From CAZJAD01 sp964543855 (GTDB lineage Bacteria; Electryoneota; RPQS01; DYHQ01): 10,774 nt of DNA. The notes beneath the pieces were generated by a model. The model was not told the DNA's origin and searched no databases. It was given only the letters and a program-made list of their open reading frames with translations. The number at the start of each line of letters is the position of its first letter. Position 1 is the first letter of the stretch. The position numbers and the translations under genes were made by a program. Positions 1 through 6,091 of the stretch are shown piece by piece. The stretch covers positions 1-10,774 of the forward strand of contig CAZJAD010000077.1 in assembly GCA_964543855.1 (NCBI GenBank), read 5' to 3'.

Positions 1-411
1 ACGATTCCCATGGAGTTCTGGCTGGAATGGACGACCTGTCAGATTCATCGCGTCAATAATGACGGTCCTGTCGAAGCCATTCTCTCCGGCAGTGTGACCT
101 CCTCACGCTCCATCGCCTGGAGTCTCACCAACACCTCCGCGCCCGGCGAACCGCCGATGCTCTCCTTCGTCGAAGATATCTTCGGCCGTAGCGGCCCGGC
201 CTTCGGTTCCAACATCGGCCTCACCTGGGAAATCTCCATCGACGGCGGAGCGTTCCAGGCCATGGAAGTCCACTCCGAAAACATCCTTTCGACCATTTTC
301 CCTCCCGGCGCGCACACTTTTCAGGTGCGCATCACCGGCCTCCCCCAGTATAATCAATCCGACGGCTACTACCGGCTTCGCCTCGCCCAAAATCTGGCAC
401 CTCAACTGTAG
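1..411 (+). CDS. C-terminal part of an unrecognised, probably exported protein
   Basis: The frame is open from base 1 to a TAG at 409-411, so this is the 3' end of a gene that starts before the window; the ATG at 10 has no convincing ribosome binding site and is unlikely to be the true start. About 136 residues are visible. They are rich in S, T, G and P with alternating hydrophobic residues (for example T-F-Q-V-R-I-T-G-L and G-Y-Y-R-L-R-L near the end), which suggests a beta-sandwich tail of a secreted or surface protein. I see no sorting motif, membrane segment or catalytic motif. A terminator-like hairpin begins 57 bp after the stop, so it probably ends its own transcription unit, separate from the protease gene downstream. 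The family is not recognised. Confidence 0.6.
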   Translation, partial: TIPMEFWLEWTTCQIHRVNNDGPVEAILSGSVTSSRSIAWSLTNTSAPGEPPMLSFVEDIFGRSGPAFGSNIGLTWEISIDGGAFQAMEVHSENILSTIFPPGAHTFQVRITGLPQYNQSDGYYRLRLAQNLAPQL

Positions 412-468
412 CGCCGATTTTCATAGATTCGATGAGTGATTGACAGACAGGGGGCCTATAAGTCGAAG

Positions 469-521
469 GCACAGCAGAACCGTTTTCTTCATCAGGAAAA
501 GCGGGACCCTGTGCTATTTTT
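469..521 (+). terminator. Terminator-like hairpin between the partial gene and the C10 protease gene
   Basis: The outer stem is GCACAG (469-474) with CTGTGC (509-514). The inner stem is CCG-TTTTC (480-487) with GAAAA-G-CGG (496-504), with one bulged G and an internal loop between the two stems. A T-rich tail TATTTTTG (515-522) follows directly. It fits an intrinsic terminator for the upstream gene. The tail also matches TAnnTTTG, the Bacteroidetes-type -7 element, so a promoter role for this spot cannot be excluded. Confidence 0.5.
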
Positions 522-568
522 GCTTGCGGAATTCCATCCACTCAGACCGCGACAAGAGCGAAGTATAG

Positions 569-577
569 GGAGGTGAT
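569..577 (+). promoter_or_regulatory. Strong ribosome binding site fixing the C10 protease start
   Basis: GGAGGTGAT at 569-577 is a nine-base match to the anti-Shine-Dalgarno consensus, with GGAGG ending 8 nt before the ATG at 582. An in-frame GTG at 573 lies inside this site and is therefore not the start. Confidence 0.85.
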
Positions 578-581
578 TCCC

Positions 582-3500
582 ATGCGTGTTATCACCACGT
601 TCACAATCGGACTGGCCGTCGTGCTTTGGTTGTTCGCGCCTTGCGAGACAAAGGCGGAGAGAGCCACAGCGGATGAAATGGAGCAGGTCTGTCAGAATTG
701 GCTCGCGTACATGGTCTATCAGCGAGGTGGATGGGCAGGGGGTGCTCATCCCACGATTGTCGATGTCCAGGAGATTATCCAGAACGACACCATTCTGGCA
801 CGCAGTTACTCCATTTCGCCTCGCGGCCATGTGGTCGTGCCTATTCTCAAGGAATTGCCACCCATCAAAGCATACTCGGAGAAGTACGGGCTGGATGTCA
901 ATGAAACGGTTGGATTTCCCCAGCTTCTGAGAGAAATTTTGGCGCACCGGATCCGGCTTTACGCGAAGACCTACGGGAGCCTGGACGCAACTCAGCCATC
1001 GACAGGCGATGTCCTTTTGGGTCGGGGCCACAGGCGGGAGTGGAGTCGTTTCCTGAGTAGTCGGGAAACATTTGACGCCGATTTGCGCAGGGGCGGTTTT
1101 GATCCATTAGCAGAAGTGGGGCCTCTACTGACGACGTCCTGGGATCAGAGCGACCCGTACGACAACTTCTGCCCCTTGGGCGACGGCGGGCGGTGCGCCG
1201 TTGGTTGTGTCGCGACGGCTGCGGCGCAGATCATGAGGTACCATGCGTGGCCTCACTACGGTGTGGGGAGTCACACCTACTGGTGGGACGGCGATGATTC
1301 CTGCAATCCCACACCGGTTGGCGCGTGCAGCCTGTCGGCGGATTTTTCTGATGCCTACGACTGGGCCCACATGCCGGACAGTTGCGACGGGGGATGTTCC
1401 GCCGAGGAACAGGATGCGCTGGCTGAACTGTGCTACGAAATCGGAGTTGGCTTTGAGATGGACTATGGGAACTGCGCTTCCGGAACGCAAACTTATTATG
1501 CGCTGAGCGTGTTCCCAACCTATTTCCGATATGACACCTCGATTGTTCGTGAGGACCGCAATGTGCACACCGCCGCAGAATGGTTTGACCTAATTCAGAC
1601 CGAGATTAACGCGGCGCGACCCATCCTGTATCGCATATCAGAGGGTAGCGGCGGCCACGCAATCGTCTGTGACGGCTGGAGAGACACGGGTGGCCTGGAT
1701 CAGTACCACATGAACTACGGCTGGGGAGGACCTCACACCGAGTGGTTTACGTTGGACAGTCTCTACCATAGCAACCCCGCCTATGAGTACCTTATCAGGA
1801 ACATCTTCCCCGCGTATTCCGGGCCATTGTGTGGAACACTCGGGCCGGGGGTATTTCATATTGTTGATTCGATTTCCATCAAATCCGGTGATAGTCTGCG
1901 GCTCATGCCCGGAACAACTTTCAACTATGATGGAACCTACCCATTTATTATTTACGGAGCTCTTTTGGCCGAGGGGACAGCGAGCGATTCCATCGTCTTC
2001 GCATCCACCCTGGATATCCGCCGAGGCAACCTGATATTTGCCGGTCCCGCCAGTTCAAGTAGCCGATTCGCCTTCTGCCGCATCGAGAGCGGTTTCGCGA
2101 CCAGTAGAGGCGGAGGCGCATATTGCCTCATGTCTTCCCCTACATTCGCGAACTGTGTCTTCTACAACAACTTGGCATCTGTTGGTGGAGGGATAAGTTG
2201 CCATTACAATTCATCACCGACCTTCACGAATTGCCTCATCACCATCAACAGGACAACAGCCTCAGGTCAGGGCGGCGGCGTACACTGTGACGAAACCTGC
2301 TCACCGACCTTCACGAATTGCATCATCAGCGGCAACCGGGCCCTACCCTCCGGTCAAGGCGGCGGGGTCTACAGCTACGATTCTTCGCCAACCTTCACGC
2401 ATTGTACCCTCAGCGGCAACTCGGCCATGGTCGGCGGCGGCGTGCGTTGCGCAGGTGGTTCGCCCGTCTTCAACAGCACCATTATCGCCTATTCGGATAG
2501 TGCAGGGATTTACTTCCAAAACAACGCTTCCAGCACGGTCGAGTACTGCGATATTTTCGGCAACAGTGGTGGCGATATAGTGTTTTTCAACAATGATCCA
2601 TCGGAAGGCCCGCTTAACATCGGCACCATTTCAACCACCAACGCCAACGGCACCCCATGTGACCAGTATTATAACATTTTCTTCGATCCGTTCTTTGTGA
2701 ATCCACCAACGGCTGACTTGCATCTGAAAGACTACAGCCACTGCATCGGGGCGGCAGACCCCACGAGCCCGCCGCCGACGGACATGGACGGCAATCCAAG
2801 GCCCAATCCCCCCGCGTCAAATCCCGACATCGGCGCCTATGAAAATGCGCGCGCCACGGCCGGGCTTTATGGGGCTCTGAGCGGAACCTTCGGCCCGGGC
2901 ACATACCATGTCATTGACACCATCTGGGTAGAATCAAGCGATACCTTGCACCTGATGCACGGAGTGACTTTCATTTTTGACGGTTCTTTTCCATTTGACA
3001 TCTATGGAAGGCTCTGGGCCGAGGGAACGGCGAGTGATTCCGTTGTCTTTACGGCCGTTCTCCCCACTCGCTGGAGCCACATGGTATTTTCGGGCAGCGC
3101 CAGTTCAAACAGCCGCCTTGAGTTCTGTGTCATCGAGAATGCCTTTCCGGAACCGGATGTTAGAGGCGGCGGCGTGTATTGCTACGCCGCTTCCCCATAT
3201 TTCACCGACTGTACCATCCGCAACAATCAGGCAGACCTTGGCGGCGGCGTGCATTGCCTCTATGATTCTTCACCGCAATTCTGGTATTGCACCATAAGCG
3301 GCAATTCGGCGGATAGCGAGGGCGGCGGGGTCTATTGTGCGGAATCCTGCTCGCCGCAATTCTGGATTTGCACGATGACTGGCAACTCGGCGGGCGACGA
3401 TGGCGGCGGAGTGCGTTGCTGCTACAGCTCCCCCACGTTCATCAACTGTACCATTAGCGGTAATTCGGCAGTTGCGGGCGGTGGGGTGCATAGCGATAAT

Positions 3501-4340
3501 TCTTCGTTCACCTTCTGGAGTTGCACGATCAGCGACAACACGGCAAATACGGGCGGTGGAGTGTATGCCATCTCTGATTCTTATTTGAATTTCATAAATT
3601 GCAGTATAAGCAATAACCAGGCAATAACCGGGGGGCAAGGCGGTGGAGTGCATTGCAGCAGTTCTGAGCTTACCTTCACGCTGTGCACCCTCAGTGGCAA
3701 CCTGGCGGGAAGTGGTGGCGGGATATGGAGCACAGCATCGTCCGTGACCTTTGGAAGCACCATTATCACCTTTTCAGAGGGTGAGGGAATCTATTTTGAC
3801 GACGGCCCCGGCAGCCTACTCGCTGTGGAATACTGCGATGTTTTCAGGAACAGCGGTGGTGCGTTCCAAGGTGATATTCCTGCCGGGCTCGGCCAGATGG
3901 CTGAGACCAACGCCAACGGCGACTCGTGTGATGTCTACATGAACATCTTTCTCGACCCACTTTTTGCGGATACAGCGGTCAATGATTTCCATTTGACCGA
4001 CTACAGCCACTGCATCGGCGCAGCGGACCCTGCCTGCCCGTACGCCCTTGACATTGAGGGTAACCTGAGGCCCAACCCTACCGGTTCGAATCCGGATATT
4101 GGCGCCTACGAAAACTGGCTCGCAGGTCCGGTTGGCCGCTTAGTGATTTCAATTGAAAGCGGGAACGCCGTTTTGAGTTGGCCGCCATTTGGTGTCACCT
4201 ATGATTACAACATCTACGGCGCTACCGAACCTTTCATTCTGGGCGATTCGCTCGATACCGTGACCGATACGACCTGGACGGATGTGAATACTCCAAGCAG
4301 GCCTTTGCCCTATTTCTATTATGTGACGGCGACGGAGTGA
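582..4340 (+). CDS. Secreted C10-family (streptopain-like) cysteine protease with two beta-helix modules
   Basis: This is a 1252-residue exported endopeptidase. Residues 1-25 form a signal peptide (M-R-V, hydrophobic core, cut near K-A). A C10 propeptide follows to about 178, holding the S-P-R-G-H-V-V-V-P and E-L-P-P-I-K-A-Y-S blocks. The catalytic domain spans about 179-415: the nucleophile is Cys209 in V-G-C-V-A-T-A-A-A-Q-I-M, the catalytic His is His359 in G-G-H-A-I-V, and Asn378 lies in H-M-N-Y-G-W-G-G. All key residues are intact, so it should be an active, self-maturing enzyme. Residues 418-755 and 768-1178 are two parallel beta-helix modules, each closed by D-I-G-A-Y-E-N, as in 'choice-of-anchor Q' proteins. 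Residues about 1185-1252 resemble a fibronectin type III strand set. There is no type IX sorting domain, so the route beyond the periplasm is unclear. The helices may bind polysaccharide or the cell surface (inference). No clear promoter was found upstream. Confidence 0.9.
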   Translation: MRVITTFTIGLAVVLWLFAPCETKAERATADEMEQVCQNWLAYMVYQRGGWAGGAHPTIVDVQEIIQNDTILARSYSISPRGHVVVPILKELPPIKAYSEKYGLDVNETVGFPQLLREILAHRIRLYAKTYGSLDATQPSTGDVLLGRGHRREWSRFLSSRETFDADLRRGGFDPLAEVGPLLTTSWDQSDPYDNFCPLGDGGRCAVGCVATAAAQIMRYHAWPHYGVGSHTYWWDGDDSCNPTPVGACSLSADFSDAYDWAHMPDSCDGGCSAEEQDALAELCYEIGVGFEMDYGNCASGTQTYYALSVFPTYFRYDTSIVREDRNVHTAAEWFDLIQTEINAARPILYRISEGSGGHAIVCDGWRDTGGLDQYHMNYGWGGPHTEWFTLDSLYHSNPAYEYLIRNIFPAYSGPLCGTLGPGVFHIVDSISIKSGDSLRLMPGTTFNYDGTYPFIIYGALLAEGTASDSIVFASTLDIRRGNLIFAGPASSSSRFAFCRIESGFATSRGGGAYCLMSSPTFANCVFYNNLASVGGGISCHYNSSPTFTNCLITINRTTASGQGGGVHCDETCSPTFTNCIISGNRALPSGQGGGVYSYDSSPTFTHCTLSGNSAMVGGGVRCAGGSPVFNSTIIAYSDSAGIYFQNNASSTVEYCDIFGNSGGDIVFFNNDPSEGPLNIGTISTTNANGTPCDQYYNIFFDPFFVNPPTADLHLKDYSHCIGAADPTSPPPTDMDGNPRPNPPASNPDIGAYENARATAGLYGALSGTFGPGTYHVIDTIWVESSDTLHLMHGVTFIFDGSFPFDIYGRLWAEGTASDSVVFTAVLPTRWSHMVFSGSASSNSRLEFCVIENAFPEPDVRGGGVYCYAASPYFTDCTIRNNQADLGGGVHCLYDSSPQFWYCTISGNSADSEGGGVYCAESCSPQFWICTMTGNSAGDDGGGVRCCYSSPTFINCTISGNSAVAGGGVHSDNSSFTFWSCTISDNTANTGGGVYAISDSYLNFINCSISNNQAITGGQGGGVHCSSSELTFTLCTLSGNLAGSGGGIWSTASSVTFGSTIITFSEGEGIYFDDGPGSLLAVEYCDVFRNSGGAFQGDIPAGLGQMAETNANGDSCDVYMNIFLDPLFADTAVNDFHLTDYSHCIGAADPACPYALDIEGNLRPNPTGSNPDIGAYENWLAGPVGRLVISIESGNAVLSWPPFGVTYDYNIYGATEPFILGDSLDTVTDTTWTDVNTPSRPLPYFYYVTATE
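1833..2846 (+). repeat. Beta-helix module, copy 1 (5 G-G-G coils)
   Basis: Protein residues 418-755 of the C10 protease. It opens with G-T-L-G-P-G-V-F-H-I and an entry segment (L-x-P-G-T-T-F...A-E-G-T-A-S-D-S-I-V-F). It then has five coils of roughly 24-29 residues with G-G-G-[VIA]-x-C and P-T-F-x-N-C-x-I-x-x-N signatures, and ends with C-I-G-A-A-D-P...N-P-D-I-G-A-Y-E-N. The coils are partly conserved in DNA too: a 21-base stretch at 2214-2234 recurs exactly at 2301-2321. Confidence 0.8.
2883..4115 (+). repeat. Beta-helix module, copy 2 (8 G-G-G coils)
   Basis: Protein residues 768-1178. It repeats copy 1 block for block: G-T-F-G-P-G-T-Y-H-V start, A-E-G-T-A-S-D-S-V-V-F, the coil ladder, D-Y-S-H-C-I-G-A-A-D-P, and N-P-D-I-G-A-Y-E-N end. 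It has eight G-G-G coils instead of five, which accounts for its extra 73 residues (about 24 per coil). The pair is an internal tandem duplication that later diverged and gained or lost coils. Confidence 0.8.
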
Positions 4341-4490
4341 ACAGATAGACTGACGCGGGCTGGTGTTCCAGTGAGGGAAAGAAGCACTCTCCTAAATGCT
4401 ATCAATCGTGAGCGCACTTGGGGAGTGAAGAGAATGCAATAACAGCGTGAGGCCCGTTTCAATTAATAGGCACAAACGACGGTGAAGATG

Positions 4491-4520
4491 AAAAGGCCCT
4501 CGGAAATCCGAGGGCCTTTC
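4491..4520. terminator. Bidirectional intrinsic terminator between convergent genes
   Basis: AAAGGCCCTCGG (4492-4503), loop AAAT, and CCGAGGGCCTTT (4508-4519) form a perfect 12-bp stem flanked by A's on the left and T's on the right. It therefore reads as a terminator in both directions. It sits about 150 bp after the protease stop and about 25 bp after the likely end of the opposing hydrolase gene. Nothing else clear is seen between 4341 and 4490. Confidence 0.85.
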
Positions 4521-4545
4521 TATTCTCACAGTCCCGAATGTGTCG

Positions 4546-5602
4546 TTACCGCACCACCCGAACATCAAAGAACGCTCTGAGGTCTATCATTTCTNNNNNN
4601 NNNNNNNNNNNNNNNNNNNNNNNNNNNNNNNNNNNNNNNNNNNNNNNNNNNNNNNNNNNNNNNNNNNNNNNNNNNNNNNNNNNNNNNNNNNNNNCCAAAC
4701 TCGACGGCCATCGGAAACGCCCACAGAGTAGCCAGAGCCGGATTCTCTCCAGGCTGCACGCCCTCCACGATGCACGCGGAGACCGTATAGGTGTTGCTGA
4801 TGCACTCGCGGAATGGAATGCAACCCCACGGCAAATCTTCCACATGCCCTTCGAACGGAAGTGGGTACGGGTCAAAGAGGTCCGTGCTGCGCAAGTCGCG
4901 AGCGACCGTGCGGCACAAGTAATGAACGCCAAGTGAGCCGGCACTGGCCGCCGATGCGAGCAGCGCTTTCGCTCGGTCGTGCCGATAGAGCCCGTGAAGA
5001 TTGATCGAATCGCCTGCGTAGGAGAAATTCGCGCGCACCAGAATGCCGAGCGGGGCGTCGGCAGTATCACTCGCATCATAGCGCACATAATCGTGAGGAA
5101 AGGTCTCGAACATCGACGCGCCACCCGCCGAATCAATCACGCCGAAAATGGCCGGTCGAGTATGGCCGACGATCGAGGTGGAATCGAGAATCGCCTGAAA
5201 GTCATCGACCGTGCGACAGCTCTGCAAGGCAAGCTTCATGATAAAGCCGTCGTCATCCGGACCGGACACCGTGTCCGGCACATTCCGGCTGTTCGCATCC
5301 TCGATCGCAAAACCGGCGCTGTTCACGCCGCCCCATGCCTGCGTCAAGTCTTCCACGTTGGTCAGTGTCACATATGGGTAAAGCCCGTCGTCAAAGTAGA
5401 CGATTTCCTGATGAGTCTGTGTATGATCTCGGTTTTTCCAGAGCAGCGGTCGGCCATTGGCCGTGGCCGAACCCGCGATCACCGCCGTCGTGCAACCTCC
5501 ACCATCTTCGATATCAACGGCCGCGCACGGCGCATCGATTCTGCCTGCAAACCCAAAGCAGATGAGCAGCACAAGAGTCATCAAAGCCTGCCAGCGTCTC
5601 AC
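4546..5602 (-). CDS. Exported Ntn-type amide hydrolase/acyltransferase (C45/choloylglycine hydrolase-like), interrupted by gap
   Basis: The start is a GTG at 5602 with GGAG 11 nt upstream. Residues 1-24 look like a signal peptide, followed by a short acidic propeptide. Cys37, in G-G-G-C-T-T-A-V, is placed like the nucleophile that autocatalytic cleavage exposes in N-terminal-nucleophile hydrolases. The downstream N-G-R-P-L-L-W-K-N-R-D block (Asn57-Arg58-Asp59) and G-G-V-N-S-A-G-F-A-I-E-D (Asn94) fit the acyl-CoA:6-APA acyltransferase/linear amide C-N hydrolase superfamily. The substrate is unknown. About 303 residues are read before the gap at 4695. Beyond it, one frame gives R-N-D-R-P-Q-S-V-L and stops at 4565; another gives D-L-R-A-F-F-D-V-R-V-V-R and stops at 4546. 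I prefer the second because it looks like a beta strand and ends just before the terminator, but this is inference. The gene is monocistronic and convergent with the protease gene. Confidence 0.75.
4595..4694. other. Scaffold gap (100 N)
   Basis: Exactly 100 undetermined bases lie inside the minus-strand hydrolase gene. A round 100 is the usual placeholder for a gap of unknown length, so reading frames cannot be assumed to carry across it. Confidence 0.97.
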
Positions 5603-5880
5603 AGTAATCGTGTCTCCATACTAATCGCTCAACCCGGCGGATACCGTCTCGTCACATACTCTGCTGCACATAATCTGCCAAAAACTCCGCCGAAATGCAA
5701 GGGCTCCTCTTTGGCTCGCCCGCATGTAGAGGAACTCCACAAACCGATCCGTTGGAGCTCAGAGGCAGGGCGAGCTGCTCATCTCTCAATATGTATCAGA
5801 TAAGGCACTGTTTTGAAAGTGAATTAGGCAGTGCATCGCCCTCGATGATCCTGATTTCCATCGTCTGCCCGGATACCCCC

Positions 5881-5909
5881 TTGACTTATCACCGGAGGTT
5901 TCCTATATT
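5881..5909 (+). promoter_or_regulatory. Promoter of the sorting-domain protein gene
   Basis: TTGACT (5881-5886), 17-nt spacer, TATATT (5904-5909) is close to the sigma-70 consensus at ideal spacing. The same bases continue as TATATTTG, which also satisfies the Bacteroidetes -7 motif TAnnTTTG. A start near 5916 would give a leader of about 175 nt before the ATG at 6092. Confidence 0.65.
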
Positions 5910-5980
5910 TGTAATACGAGTGAATTGTCTAGCTGGTTCAGGAGGCGACCAGTGCCGTGACGATTTTGACTGCTAATGAC

Positions 5981-6018
5981 CCCCCATCGTTCGGCCGCTG
6001 TCGGCCACCGGATGGGGG
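5981..6018 (+). promoter_or_regulatory. Strong leader hairpin, possible attenuator
   Basis: The outer stem is CCCCCATC (5981-5988) with GATGGGGG (6011-6018). The inner stem is GGCCG (5993-5997) with CGGCC (6002-6006), closing on CTGT. The tail ATTTCTG has few T's, so termination would be weak or conditional. It lies about 65-100 nt after the predicted transcript start and 73 nt before the start codon. Confidence 0.55.
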
Positions 6019-6074
6019 ATTTCTGCTCAAATCAACGCACAGGATTACGGGACGATAATAGCTCCAGTTGTTTC

Positions 6075-6086
6075 GGAGAGGAAGGG
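6075..6086 (+). promoter_or_regulatory. Ribosome binding site fixing the start at 6092
   Basis: A purine-rich GGAGAGGAAGGG lies 5 nt upstream of the ATG at 6092. The in-frame TTG at 6068 lies upstream of this site and would put charged residues before the signal peptide, so it is rejected as the start. Confidence 0.7.
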
Positions 6087-6091
6087 TAATC

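Larger units (their letters stand above)
5603..6091. other. 489-bp intergenic region between divergent genes
   Basis: It separates the minus-strand hydrolase from the plus-strand sorting-domain protein and should hold both promoters. For the hydrolase, the best minus-strand candidate is weak: TTGGCA at 5681-5676, 17 nt, TATGTG at 5658-5653. A 6-bp inverted repeat GCACTG/CAGTGC (5805-5810, 5829-5834) could be an operator but may be chance. From 5881 on come a good plus-strand promoter and a structured leader, listed separately. I see no convincing gene in 5603-5880. Confidence 0.6.

Noticed and set aside
440..462. TTGACA...TATAAG as promoter of the C10 protease
   Set aside because: The spacer is only 11 nt, too short for a sigma-70 promoter, and a terminator-like hairpin lies downstream.
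492..1568. Minus-strand frames opposite the protease N-terminal part
   Set aside because: They have no ribosome binding sites or domain-like sequence, and the plus strand carries conserved C10 motifs.
2090..3760. Regularly spaced short DNA repeats resembling a CRISPR array
   Set aside because: The repeats are imperfect, in frame, multiples of three apart, and encode the beta-helix coils; there are no identical repeats with unique spacers and no cas genes.
4385..4427. Inverted repeat CACTCTCC/GGGGAGTG after the protease gene
   Set aside because: It has a 27-nt loop, one wobble pair and no T run; the perfect hairpin at 4491-4520 explains termination better.
4979..5803. 274-residue plus-strand open frame
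   Set aside because: It lies antisense to the Ntn hydrolase, whose motifs are clear; its composition (many R and H, no domain) is that of a shadow frame.
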